From EW11 sp035765635 (GTDB lineage Bacteria > Verrucomicrobiota > Verrucomicrobiia > Opitutales > Opitutaceae), in assembly GCA_035765635.1 (NCBI GenBank), contig DASTWZ010000031.1:124001-188000 (forward strand): a DNA stretch of 64,000 bases, read 5' to 3'. Below the pieces are notes generated by a model. That model made no database searches. It was given only the letters and a program-made list of their open reading frames with translations, and had not been told where the DNA came from. The position numbers and the translations under genes are program-made. How positions within the stretch are numbered: position 1 is the first letter of the stretch; each line of letters opens with the position of its first letter. Of this stretch, positions 53,474 through 62,244 are shown in pieces.

Positions 53474-54463
53474 ATGGCAAAGCATAAAAAATCCCCTCCC
53501 GCTGCCAAAAAATCGGCCTCTAAGGCGCCGAAGGCAGCGAAACCGGCCCCAAAAAAAGCAGTGCCAGTCGTCAAAGCGGCGCCGGTAGCCGCAAAAAAGC
53601 CAGTCACCGCGGCAGCTACGCCACGACCCGCCCCGGTCGCAGCGCGCGCTCCCGCTGAACCAAAGAAAAAGTCTCCCGTGTCCAACAGCGAAAAACAAAA
53701 CGACAAAGCAAGCAGCGCCCGCGACCTCCTTCGCAGCCGCATCCTCGGAAAGAAATCGGCCAAACCGATCGCTTTCTCTCTGGATGAAGTGCGCGAGATC
53801 GCGAAAACGTCTGCCGCTGCCAAACCTTCCACCGCGGCCGATGAACCGAAGGTTGCAAAAACTCCGGCGAAAAATTCGAAGACGGTCGACGTCACGAAAG
53901 TCGCCAAACCCGCGCAGCCTCATCACATCAAGGCGGCGTCGCTCGCCGACATTCTCGGTTTCAATCCGAAAAAAGCGCAGCAGACACCGGCCGATGATTC
54001 AGAAAACATTCCGGAAAAATTCCGCCGTTATTACAAAGCGCTTCGGGATCTCCGCCTCCATCTCACGGAGGGTTTGAACCTGCACACCGAAGAGACGTTG
54101 AAGCGTTCCAGTAAAGACGACTCCGGCGATCTCTCTAGCTACGGTCAGCATATGGCCGACGCCGGCACCGACACGTTTGACCGCGACTTCGCGCTCAGTC
54201 TGGTTTCGAGCGAACAAGAAGCGCTCACCGAAATCGACGCTGCGATCAAACGCATTCACGAAGGCACGTACGGCACTTGCGAAGTGACGGGTAAACCGAT
54301 CGCGAAAGAGCGTCTACTCGCGGTTCCGTTCACGCGCTACTCCGCCGAAGCGCAGAAGGACATTGAGAAAAATCGCATGCGCACACGCACGTCCGCCGGC
54401 CTCTTCGGCGAACTCGGCGAAGACGGCGCGAAGATCGCGGAAGACGACGGCGGCGAAGATTGA
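53474..54463 (+). CDS. TraR/DksA-like protein with histone-H1-like N-terminus
   Basis: 329 aa. The first ~80 residues are Lys/Ala/Pro repeats (AKHKKSPPAAKKSASK...), like bacterial histone-H1 tails. A middle Ala/Lys-rich part and a helical segment (about 180-215) lead to a DksA/TraR C-terminal domain with DRDFALSLVSSEQEAL and RIHEGTYGTCEVTGKPIA. In DksA the finger is CxxC...CxxC; here only the first Cys is kept (GTCEVTG) and the partners are Thr, Tyr and Ala/Glu. So zinc binding is improbable, while the helix that inserts in the RNA polymerase channel could still function. ATG at 53474, 19 bp after ileS. Function in transcription or DNA binding is inference. Confidence 0.82.
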   Translation: MAKHKKSPPAAKKSASKAPKAAKPAPKKAVPVVKAAPVAAKKPVTAAATPRPAPVAARAPAEPKKKSPVSNSEKQNDKASSARDLLRSRILGKKSAKPIAFSLDEVREIAKTSAAAKPSTAADEPKVAKTPAKNSKTVDVTKVAKPAQPHHIKAASLADILGFNPKKAQQTPADDSENIPEKFRRYYKALRDLRLHLTEGLNLHTEETLKRSSKDDSGDLSSYGQHMADAGTDTFDRDFALSLVSSEQEALTEIDAAIKRIHEGTYGTCEVTGKPIAKERLLAVPFTRYSAEAQKDIEKNRMRTRTSAGLFGELGEDGAKIAEDDGGED

Positions 54464-54478
54464 TTTTGCCCTTGCTCA

Positions 54479-54503
54479 GTCGCGCTCGGATTTCGAGCGC
54501 GAC
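54479..54503. terminator. perfect hairpin after the DksA-like gene
   Basis: GTCGCGCTCG (54479-54488) and CGAGCGCGAC (54494-54503) form a 10-bp GC-rich stem with loop GATTT. There is no U-tract, so terminator activity is uncertain; it precedes lspA by 35 bp and may instead be a processing site or mRNA stabiliser. Confidence 0.5.
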
Positions 54504-54538
54504 GGGCGGGACCGCCGATCCGCACCACCGTTTTGTTC

Positions 54539-55078
54539 ATGTCTCTCCAGCTCAGCTCCGTCTCTCCGTCGAACCCGGTGGTCAACGTTTCATTCGGCAA
54601 ACGTCTCAAAGGCTATCGATGGCTTATTGGCCTCGCATGCTCCGTCTTGATTCTAGATCAGCTGACGAAGTACGCGATCATCCGCCACCTGCCGCTTGGG
54701 GCCTACGAGCCGCCCTACAATATCCCGGTCATTCCGGGATTTTTTAATTTGGTGCACGTTGGCAACCCTGGGGCGGCCTGGAGCTTGTTCAGCGGACGCA
54801 ACACAATGCTGGCCGTCCTCGCCGTGGCCGCGCTTTTTTCGATTTTTTTCTGGCGGCGTTCGCTCGGTCTAAGACAGCCGATTGTCCAGGTAAGCTTCGG
54901 GCTGCTTTGCGGCGGAATCGTGGGCAACCTAATCGATCGCCTCGTCCATCACCACGTCGTCGACTTCCTCGACTTTCATTTCGGGAGCTACGTTTACCCG
55001 ACCTTCAACGTTGCCGACTGCGGCATCTGCATCGGCGTGTTCTTATATCTATTCTACACGCTGCGTAATCCGACATGA
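54539..55078 (+). CDS. lspA: lipoprotein signal peptidase
   Basis: 179-aa aspartic peptidase with four hydrophobic segments that cleaves prolipoproteins at the inner membrane. The motifs are LDQLTKYAI (about residues 39-47), HVGNPGAAWSLFSG (about 74-87), GNLIDRLVHHHVVDFLDFH with the first catalytic Asp, and FNVADCGICIG with the second. ATG 54539 is preferred over the TTG two codons earlier. Ends 3 bp before a 34-bp terminal inverted repeat element. Confidence 0.95.
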   Translation: MSLQLSSVSPSNPVVNVSFGKRLKGYRWLIGLACSVLILDQLTKYAIIRHLPLGAYEPPYNIPVIPGFFNLVHVGNPGAAWSLFSGRNTMLAVLAVAALFSIFFWRRSLGLRQPIVQVSFGLLCGGIVGNLIDRLVHHHVVDFLDFHFGSYVYPTFNVADCGICIGVFLYLFYTLRNPT

Positions 55079-55081
55079 AAA

Positions 55082-55317
55082 CGAAGGAAGAAGGCAGAAG
55101 TGAGAATGCAGAATGGCGGATGTCGTTCGTGGTGCGGCGCCTGAAGGCAAACGGGCCTCTGGGGTAGGGCGAGGCGTCCCTGCCGAGCCGCCATCGCAGG
55201 GGCCTAACCTCAAGAATGAGCCACGCCAAGCGCGGCTCGCCAGCGACGGCTCGCCTATCTCAGAGGGCATCTTGAACCTTCCGCATTCTGCATTCTTACT
55301 TCTGCCTTCTTCCTTCG
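55082..55317. mobile_element. 236-bp MITE-like element with 34-bp terminal inverted repeats
   Basis: Left end 55082-55115 and right end 55284-55317 are reverse complements over 34 bp with one mismatch; the ends contain CGAAGGAAGAAGGCAGAAGT. The 168-bp centre is GC-rich with GGGTAGGGCGAGGCGTCC and several GAGCCGC/GCGGCTC-like inverted pieces. No open reading frame of coding quality lies inside and no transposase is in the window, so it would be non-autonomous. It exactly fills the space between convergent lspA and yicC. A target duplication is not clear. Confidence 0.7.
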
Positions 55318-55324
55318 CCTTCCC

Positions 55325-56197
55325 CTACTCCACGTTCGCGACTTGTTCGCGGATTCTTTCGAGTTCGTTTTTTAGTTCGATCACGGAGCGGGAAATCGTG
55401 AGGTCGTTCGCCTTGCTTCCGATCGTGTGCACCTCGCGGCCCATTTCCTGGAGGATGAACTCTGCCTTGCGGCCAATTTCGGTGTTTCCGTTCAGCAGCG
55501 CGGTGAACTGCTCGAAGTGACTGCGGAGTCGTGTGATTTCTTCGCTGATGTCGCAGCGGTCCGCGAAGAGCGCCACTTCCTTCAGCACGCGCTCGTCGTC
55601 GAGGTTCAGCTCCAGTCCGGCCTGGCGCAAACGCAGCATCAATTGTTCGCGATAGTTTTTCGGCACGATGGCCGAACGCTCCGCAATGATCGCGACATGG
55701 CCCGTCAAAATCTGAAGTCGCGCCAGCAGATCGCTGAGCAACGCAGCGCCTTCCTTCGCGCGCATCGCGGCGAATTTCTCCAAAGCTTCCTCGAGACTTT
55801 TCACGATGACCGGCTCGGCAATCTCCATTGAAACCGAGTCACCTTCCGTGCGCTGCGAATTCGCGATCTGCCACAACAATTCCGGAGTGGCATTGAACGA
55901 GTGACCAAGCCGATTCGTCAGCGCGCTGAGCTTGCTCACGACTTGAGCAATCGCCGCTTCGTCCCAGGTAGGCACGTTCGCGGAGGAATTTCCGGTGACT
56001 TCGATATCGACGTGAATTTTGCCGCGCGCGGCGTGCTTGCGCACGAGTTCGCCCACTTTGGGTTCGAGCGACTCCCACTCTTCGGGAATGGACACCGTCA
56101 GATCCAGCGTCTTCCGGTTAACCGAACTCACCTGCACCGTCAGCGTGGAGTTACCCAATGCTGCCGATGCCCGTCCATACCCAGTCATGCTCCGCAT
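55325..56197 (-). CDS. YicC/YloC family endoribonuclease
   Basis: 290 aa. N-terminal MRSMTGYGRAS, SVNRKTLDL, the helical RSHFEQF and C-terminal QEMGREVHTIGSKAND and ELERIREQVANVE are signature segments of the YicC family, which includes the E. coli RNase YicC. It probably has a role in RNA turnover or stationary-phase sRNA control. Starts 31 bp after trpB on the same strand; the pairing with trpB has no obvious functional meaning. Ends 7 bp from the MITE-like element. Confidence 0.9.
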   Translation of the reverse strand: MRSMTGYGRASAALGNSTLTVQVSSVNRKTLDLTVSIPEEWESLEPKVGELVRKHAARGKIHVDIEVTGNSSANVPTWDEAAIAQVVSKLSALTNRLGHSFNATPELLWQIANSQRTEGDSVSMEIAEPVIVKSLEEALEKFAAMRAKEGAALLSDLLARLQILTGHVAIIAERSAIVPKNYREQLMLRLRQAGLELNLDDERVLKEVALFADRCDISEEITRLRSHFEQFTALLNGNTEIGRKAEFILQEMGREVHTIGSKANDLTISRSVIELKNELERIREQVANVE

Positions 56198-56228
56198 GCT
56201 CGCCTCCCTTTTAATATTATGCGGCGAG

Positions 56229-57455
56229 TCAGGCCTTCTGGCCGAGTAAACGCGCCACTTGTTGAACGTCTTTGTCGCCGCGTCCGCTTACGTTGACCAA
56301 CAAAATCTCAGTCGACTTCATTTGGGCGGCGCGTTTGACCGCATGACAGAGCGCATGCGTCGATTCCAGTGCGGGAATGATGCCTTCCGTCCGCGAGATT
56401 AACTGGAAGGTTTCCAGCACTTCGTCGTCATTCGCGTAGGCGAAAGAGATCCGGTCACGGTCGCGATAGAAAGCGTGCTCCGGACCGATCGCGGCGTAAT
56501 CAAGACCCGCACTGACAGAGTGCGTTAGCTCGATCTGACCATCGGCATCTTGAAGGATAAACGTCTTCGCGCCCTGCAACACGCCGAGTTTTCCACCTTC
56601 GAAACGCGCCGCGTGATCGCCGCGACGTATCCCGCGACCGCCGGCTTCAACGCCGACCAGACGCACATTCGGCTCTTCCAGAAACTCGAAGAAAAATCCA
56701 ATGGCGTTGCTGCCGCCACCGACGCAAGCGATCATCTCGTCCGGCAGGCGACCTTCACGAGCGAGGATCTGCTCCTTCGCCTCGAGACCAATCACGCGAT
56801 GAAAATCGCGCACCATCATCGGATAGGGATGAGCGCCAAGCGCCGAGCCGAGAATATAGTGGGAGTTGCGAACATTCGTCACCCAATCGCGCATCGCCTC
56901 GTTGATCGCTTCTTTCAACGTGCGCTGGCCGGCCTCGACGCCGCGAACTTCGGCGCCCATGAGCCGCATGCGAAACACATTCAACGCCTGCCGCTCCATG
57001 TCGACCGCGCCCATGTACACGACGCATTCCAAGCCGAACTTCGCGCAGACCGCGGCGGTGGCCACGCCATGTTGTCCCGCGCCGGTTTCGGCGATTACGC
57101 GCTTCTTGCCCATGCGCTTGGCGAGAATTGCCTGGCCGAGGGCGTTGTTGATCTTGTGCGCGCCGGTGTGAAGGAGGTCCTCGCGTTTGAAATAAATTTT
57201 GGCTCCGCCGATGTGCTTCGTCAGCCGCTCTGCGAAATAGAGTTCAGTCGGCCGGCCGGCGAATTCCTTCAGATGTCGGCGCAACTCCTCGTGAAAGGTC
57301 GGATCCTTTTTCGCCTGTTCGTAAGCGACGCCGAGTTCCTCCAGTGCGGTCATCAACGTCTCCGGCACGAACACGCCACCGTACGGTCCGTAGTGGCCGG
57401 AGACATCGGGCAAGGAAAAGCGATCGAGTCGAGTCGAGGCAGTGGCAGAAGACAT
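56229..57455 (-). CDS. trpB: tryptophan synthase beta chain
   Basis: 408-aa PLP enzyme condensing indole and serine. YGPYGGVFVPETL, FKREDLLHTGAHKINNA with the PLP Lys (about residue 99), ETGAGQHGVATA, the phosphate loop CVGGGSNAIG, and GLDYAAIGPEH are classic TrpB1 motifs. No trpA lies beside it in the window, so the alpha subunit is encoded elsewhere. A yicC homologue follows 31 bp downstream. Confidence 0.96.
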   Translation of the reverse strand: MSSATASTRLDRFSLPDVSGHYGPYGGVFVPETLMTALEELGVAYEQAKKDPTFHEELRRHLKEFAGRPTELYFAERLTKHIGGAKIYFKREDLLHTGAHKINNALGQAILAKRMGKKRVIAETGAGQHGVATAAVCAKFGLECVVYMGAVDMERQALNVFRMRLMGAEVRGVEAGQRTLKEAINEAMRDWVTNVRNSHYILGSALGAHPYPMMVRDFHRVIGLEAKEQILAREGRLPDEMIACVGGGSNAIGFFFEFLEEPNVRLVGVEAGGRGIRRGDHAARFEGGKLGVLQGAKTFILQDADGQIELTHSVSAGLDYAAIGPEHAFYRDRDRISFAYANDDEVLETFQLISRTEGIIPALESTHALCHAVKRAAQMKSTEILLVNVSGRGDKDVQQVARLLGQKA

Positions 57456-57519
57456 AGCGATCAGTGTGAAAGGCGTTCGCGGGAACTGGCAAGAGACCGG
57501 TTCGATTTAGGATGGATTC

Positions 57520-58995
57520 CTAAACTCTCCTGACCGTGACCAGCGTGAGGTCATCCCGTTGAGAGGAGGTGCCGGCGAATCGTTGTACCTCATCCAAAAG
57601 ACCTTCGCTGATATCCTTGGCGGATCGGTCGTGCAAACGCCGCACCACGTCGCTCAGCCGCGAACCGGAGAACTCCTTCCCCTCTTCGTTCGGCGCCTCA
57701 GTGATCCCATCGGTGTACAAGAGAAACACGTCTCCCGGCGAAAGCGGCTCGCGACGATCGTTAATCACCGCGGCGAACATCTCCTCGTCGACCATCCCGA
57801 GCGGCATTCCATCCGCTCCGATAAACTCGCTATTCACCTGCCCGGTCACGCGGTCCGCGCGGAGGAAGAGCGGCAACTCATGGCCAGCGCGCGCGAAAAT
57901 GACTTCGTTGTATTCCGTATCGATGACGGCGTAGACGATCGTGATGTAGAGTTCCTGCTGGATGTCTCCGCTCAAGACGCGATTGAGTTCGAGCAACACC
58001 CGCGCCGGCGAATCGAAACGCGGCGCGATCTGGCGTAGATTCGTGCGGCAAATCGCCATCAGGAGCGACGCCGGTATTCCTTTTCCGGATACGTCGGCCA
58101 CCGCCACGCCGAGTTTGCTCTCGGACAACGCGAACAAGTCGTAGAAATCGCCGCCGATTTTCTGCGCCGGAATATAGCGAGCATCGACATCGAAGCCCGA
58201 CACTTTCGGCGCGGATTTGGGCAACAACATCTGCTGGATGCCGCTGGCCAGCGAGAGATCGAGATCGAGCTGCTTCTTTTCGATCTGGAAGTTCAGGAAG
58301 TCTGCGTTGTGCAGGGCGAGCGCGGCTTGCTCGGCGAGCGATTGCACGAGCGAAAAATCCGTTTCGCTGAACGGCAGTCCATCCGCCGGATTCGTCACCG
58401 CAAGCACGCCAAAAAACCGATCCCGAAACGTCAGCGGAACGGCGATAACAGACTTCACTTCTAAGGCCGGATCATCGTGTTTCACGATCCGCGGGTCTTT
58501 TGTCGCGTCCGCGATCAGAACGCCATGTCCGCTGGCGGCGACGCCGCCGACAATCCCCTCGCCCACCGGAAAACTTTCGGACTTGAGCACCTGCTCGATG
58601 AACTTGGCCCGCGTCGTCAGTTTCCCTTTGATCGATTCGGCCAGCGGGCGATGCGGCGGAAACAAACCTTCGATCGCTGCGCCGCGCATCAATCCCTCGT
58701 TCGTGCGCTCGAAAATACAGGCGCTTAGCGCTCCGGTACACAAAATCGAGGCGTGTACGATGCGCTGATAAAGCTCTTCGCGGCGCGGGTTCTCCCCGAG
58801 CGCTTCGGCCATGTGATGCATGAAATCGACGACGATTTGGGTCTCCTGCGTGACCACCTGTTTTTCTTCGTCGATCCGCTCCAATTCCCGTCGGGCGCGG
58901 TGATAATACAGGAATAGCGCAAGGGCGCCTATTCCGATGCCGAGCAGGAAGGGAAGCATAGGAGGAACCGCAATCTGTGGCAGCCGAATTGCCAT
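57520..58995 (-). CDS. GAF domain / SpoIIE-type PP2C phosphatase
   Basis: 491-aa signalling protein. An N-terminal membrane segment (about 13-31) and short coiled coil precede a GAF domain (about 60-235) with GEGIVGGVAASGHGVLI and KSVIAVPLTFRDRFFGVLAV. The C-terminal PP2C/SpoIIE domain (about 250-490) has the metal motifs GGDFYDLF, VADVSGKGIPASL and SSQRDDLTLV. Such RsbU-like enzymes dephosphorylate anti-sigma antagonists to control stress sigma factors or lipid/flagellar switches; no anti-sigma partner is adjacent. Ends 64 bp from trpB, both on the minus strand. Confidence 0.9.
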   Translation of the reverse strand: MAIRLPQIAVPPMLPFLLGIGIGALALFLYYHRARRELERIDEEKQVVTQETQIVVDFMHHMAEALGENPRREELYQRIVHASILCTGALSACIFERTNEGLMRGAAIEGLFPPHRPLAESIKGKLTTRAKFIEQVLKSESFPVGEGIVGGVAASGHGVLIADATKDPRIVKHDDPALEVKSVIAVPLTFRDRFFGVLAVTNPADGLPFSETDFSLVQSLAEQAALALHNADFLNFQIEKKQLDLDLSLASGIQQMLLPKSAPKVSGFDVDARYIPAQKIGGDFYDLFALSESKLGVAVADVSGKGIPASLLMAICRTNLRQIAPRFDSPARVLLELNRVLSGDIQQELYITIVYAVIDTEYNEVIFARAGHELPLFLRADRVTGQVNSEFIGADGMPLGMVDEEMFAAVINDRREPLSPGDVFLLYTDGITEAPNEEGKEFSGSRLSDVVRRLHDRSAKDISEGLLDEVQRFAGTSSQRDDLTLVTVRRV

Positions 58996-59110
58996 CCGGC
59001 AATGGCGGAATCACCACATTTTACATGGCGAAAACGCGCCGCTTTCGAGCGAACGACAGGCAAATTGGTTCTTGCGAAATCGCATCGCGCGCGGATTTGC
59101 TGCGGTCTCT

Positions 59111-59620
59111 ATGAGCAACCCTGCGACCACGAAAGAAATTGCGGTTTTGAAGACGTCCTACGGCGAAATGCGCATTGCGTTCTGGCCGGATGTCGCGCCG
59201 AAGACCGTCGAAAATTTTAAGAAGCTCGCTCGCGAAGGCTTCTACAACGGCACGGCCTTTCACCGCATCATCAAGGGCTTCATGATCCAGGGCGGTTGCC
59301 CGAACACAAAAGAGGGCGAGAAAGGCATGCCCGGCACCGGCGGCCCCGGCTACCAGATCAAGGCCGAATTCAACACCAAGCCTCACGTGCGTGGCGTGAT
59401 CTCGATGGCGCGTTCGTCGCACCCCGACTCCGCCGGCAGCCAATTCTTCATCGTTCACGGCGACGCGCGTTTTCTCGACCGCCAATACACCGCTTTCGGT
59501 GAACTCGTTTCCGGAGACGACGTCCTCGAGCGCATCGCCGGTGTGCCCACCCAAGGTCCGGAGCGCAGCACGCCGATCGATCGGGTCACCCTCGAAAACG
59601 TCGAGATCGTCAGCGCGTAA
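59111..59620 (+). CDS. peptidyl-prolyl cis-trans isomerase (cyclophilin type)
   Basis: 169-aa cyclophilin. FHRIIKGFMIQGGCP (about residues 46-60) includes the catalytic Arg, followed by SAGSQFFIVHGDARFLD and FGELVSGDDVLERIA. There is no signal peptide with the ATG at 59111, so it is cytoplasmic; the frame is open upstream to 58937, which adds 58 residues without conserved features. Followed by a strong terminator after about 35 bp. Confidence 0.93.
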   Translation: MSNPATTKEIAVLKTSYGEMRIAFWPDVAPKTVENFKKLAREGFYNGTAFHRIIKGFMIQGGCPNTKEGEKGMPGTGGPGYQIKAEFNTKPHVRGVISMARSSHPDSAGSQFFIVHGDARFLDRQYTAFGELVSGDDVLERIAGVPTQGPERSTPIDRVTLENVEIVSA

Positions 59621-59654
59621 TCGATCGATCGACAAACTTTCTCACTCAACTCGA

Positions 59655-59682
59655 GCCGGAGCCTTTTCGCTCCGGCCTTTTT
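59655..59682 (+). terminator. intrinsic terminator
   Basis: GCCGGAGC (59655-59662) and GCTCCGGC (59669-59676) form an 8-bp stem with a 6-nt loop, followed by CTTTTT. It ends the cyclophilin transcript. Confidence 0.85.
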
Positions 59683-59847
59683 GTGCACGCACTCGATGTT
59701 GGCGCTGCACCGCGAAGCCAATTAGACGACGCAACATATCATGGCCGATCGCTCTTCGCTTTACGCTTTCTTAGCCGCTTCGTTTCGGATGAGTCCTCAA
59801 GGCGGAAATATCCCGTGACGATCTCCCCGCTCGAAAGACACCCCTGC

Positions 59848-60714
59848 ATGCCCGCAAATACAATTTCTCGACTAGCTGTTCTCGGGCTTGCAACGGTGAT
59901 GGCCCATGCCGCTTGGGCAGCCGTCCCCATCGCCGATAAGTCGACCTATACGATTTTCAACCGTACGCCCGAAGCCCAACTCCGGGAGCTGAGCACAGAC
60001 CGTCCCGATATCACCGAGAGCCCTTACACGGTCGACGCGGGTTGGTTTCAGATCGAGTCCGACTTCCTCGCGTATTCACGAAGCCATGACACGGCCAATG
60101 GAGCCGATGTTAAAGCCAGCGCACTTTCAGTGGCTGCGCTGAATTTCAAGTTTGGACTCACCTCCAACATGGACCTGCAAACGGTGGTCGAGCCGTATGT
60201 GCGGCTCAAAGCCGACGATAAGAAATCCGGTCAGCACGCGCGAATCGCGGGCTTCGGCGACATAACCTCGCGTCTGAAAATCAATTTCTGGGGAAACGAC
60301 GGTGGCGACAGCGCGCTCGGATTGATGCCCTTCGTCACCTGGCCGACCAGCCATCGAGGTCTCGGCACCGATTCCGTGGAAGGCGGCCTCATCATCCCGT
60401 ACGCGCACAAGCTTCCGGCGGGCTGGGACGTCGGCTTGATGACCGAAGTCGATCTCGTTCGGAGCGATGACGACGACGGCTACACCCAGGAATGGACGAA
60501 CTCGATCACGTTCGGCCACGATATCGCGTATGGGTTTGGTGGATACATGGAACTCGCCTCGACGGTCGGGCCGGGAGCCGGGCAATTGAGTTTCGACTTC
60601 GGCGCGACCTACGGCGTCGGCGAACACGGCCAGCTCGACGTCGGATGCAATGTCGGTCTGACGCGCGCGACAGACGACCTCACGATCTTCGCTGGCTGGA
60701 GCGTGCGATTCTAA
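59848..60714 (+). CDS. putative outer-membrane transporter/porin-like protein
   Basis: 288 aa with a signal peptide (residues 1-24, ending AWA). TDRPDITESPYTVDAGW near residue 50 and the following short beta-strand-like repeats, down to an aromatic C-terminal SVRF, match the Phenol_MetA_deg-type proteins, outer-membrane beta-barrels of unclear cargo. The C-terminal Phe is a usual barrel-insertion signal. Starts after a 165-bp spacer from the terminator, and is followed 12 bp later by the chemoreceptor. The link between the two is unknown. Confidence 0.7.
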   Translation: MPANTISRLAVLGLATVMAHAAWAAVPIADKSTYTIFNRTPEAQLRELSTDRPDITESPYTVDAGWFQIESDFLAYSRSHDTANGADVKASALSVAALNFKFGLTSNMDLQTVVEPYVRLKADDKKSGQHARIAGFGDITSRLKINFWGNDGGDSALGLMPFVTWPTSHRGLGTDSVEGGLIIPYAHKLPAGWDVGLMTEVDLVRSDDDDGYTQEWTNSITFGHDIAYGFGGYMELASTVGPGAGQLSFDFGATYGVGEHGQLDVGCNVGLTRATDDLTIFAGWSVRF

Positions 60715-60726
60715 AATTTCCCCCTC

Positions 60727-62244
60727 GTGAAATTAAGCATCTCCCAAAAAGTCTTCAGCATCACGTTGGCCAGCGCGCTCGTCTTGGGCATCGTCGTGGT
60801 CGGCGTTCTTCGCGAGTTCGGCAGCGTTCGCAGCAGCAATGCCCGCATGCTGCTTCTCGGAAACGCGCTGCAGGACCAGCAATACGCGGACATGATGCAT
60901 GACGCGCTCCGTGGCGACGTGACATCGGCCCTGCTCGCCGCGCAGAAAAAGGACAACGCGCAGCTGACGGAAATTCAGAAAGACGTGGAAGATCACGCTG
61001 CGACGCTTCGCGCTCGCATGCAGGCCAACCGCGAGCGTGCGCTCGGCGCCGAGGCAGATGCACGTCTTCGCGCCATCGCCGCGCCGCTCGAAGGCTACGT
61101 CAACATCACGACGCAACTCGTCGGAGCCGCGCAAAAAGATCTCGCGACAGCTGAAGCACTCTTCCCTCCTTTCCAGGAATCCTTTCGCCAAATGGAAGAC
61201 GCCATGGCCGCGCTCAGCGATTCGATCGGCGAAGAGGCCAAGCGGGCCAACCTCGAGTCGTCTGAAAGTTTTAGAAAGTTCGGACTCCGTGTGACCGTTG
61301 GCTCACTTCTGGGGTTAGGTGTTTTGATCGGGATTTCCTGGATCGTGGCGCGAAGCATTCCCAAACCCTTTTCCGTCCTGATCACGCGCCTCCTTGAAAC
61401 CGCGGGATCGAGCACCGAATCCGCGAGCCAAGTTGCGGAAAACAGCTCGGCTCTCGCGCGCGGCGTGAGCACCCAGGCTGCGTCGCTCGAGGAAACCAGC
61501 GCCTCGTTGGAGGAGATTTCCAGCATGGCCAAACGCAATGCCGACGGAGCCCAGCGCGCGAAAGTGCTGGCGCAAGAGGCGCGGCAAACTGCCGACTCTG
61601 GCGCGAACGACATCAACTTAATGGTGACGGCGATGGAGGACATCAAGGTGGCCAGCGATGGCGTGGCCAAGATCGTGAAGACGATCGACGAGATCGCGTT
61701 TCAAACCAATTTGCTCGCGCTCAACGCAGCCGTGGAAGCGGCGCGGGCGGGTGAAGCCGGTGCGGGCTTTGCCGTGGTCGCGGACGAAGTTCGCTCCCTC
61801 GCCCATCGCTCCGCGCAAGCAGCAAAAGAAACCGCCGCGAAGATCGCCGACTCGGTCAACAAGAGCCGGCAAGGCGCCGAGGTCTGCAATGCCGTTGCCG
61901 CCAACCTGACGTCCATCGTCGGCCAGATTCACGAGGTCGACGAACTCGTCGCCGAGATCGCGAAGGCCTCCATCGAACAAACGCAGGGCATCCAGCAGGT
62001 GAATCTCGCCGTGAATCAGATGGACAAGATCGTTCAGGAAAGCGCCGCTCAGGCGGAGCAAGGCGCGAATGTCGCCCAAGAACTCACCACGCAGTCCCAA
62101 GCGCTGCAGGATTCCGCGACAGAACTCAGCGACTTAGTTGGATCGCAGCGCACGGCAGTCGTTCGTATGCGCGAAACGGATACGTCGGACGAGTTCAGCC
62201 CGGAAATTCCAAACCCAACGCCGTCGCCACTGCCCGGTTCGTGA
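60727..62244 (+). CDS. methyl-accepting chemotaxis protein
   Basis: 505 aa. A first membrane segment (about 8-27), a periplasmic four-helix-type domain (about 30-187) and a second membrane segment (about 190-210) precede the cytoplasmic coiled coil. The hairpin tip contains IDEIAFQTNLLALNAAVEAARAGEAG, split here as FQTNLLALNAAVEAARAG, the CheA/CheW contact. There is no long HAMP, and no C-terminal NWETF-type CheR tether. It starts at GTG (60727). No che genes are in the window. Its 3' end overlaps ald by 50 bp on the opposite strand. Confidence 0.93.
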   Translation: MKLSISQKVFSITLASALVLGIVVVGVLREFGSVRSSNARMLLLGNALQDQQYADMMHDALRGDVTSALLAAQKKDNAQLTEIQKDVEDHAATLRARMQANRERALGAEADARLRAIAAPLEGYVNITTQLVGAAQKDLATAEALFPPFQESFRQMEDAMAALSDSIGEEAKRANLESSESFRKFGLRVTVGSLLGLGVLIGISWIVARSIPKPFSVLITRLLETAGSSTESASQVAENSSALARGVSTQAASLEETSASLEEISSMAKRNADGAQRAKVLAQEARQTADSGANDINLMVTAMEDIKVASDGVAKIVKTIDEIAFQTNLLALNAAVEAARAGEAGAGFAVVADEVRSLAHRSAQAAKETAAKIADSVNKSRQGAEVCNAVAANLTSIVGQIHEVDELVAEIAKASIEQTQGIQQVNLAVNQMDKIVQESAAQAEQGANVAQELTTQSQALQDSATELSDLVGSQRTAVVRMRETDTSDEFSPEIPNPTPSPLPGS

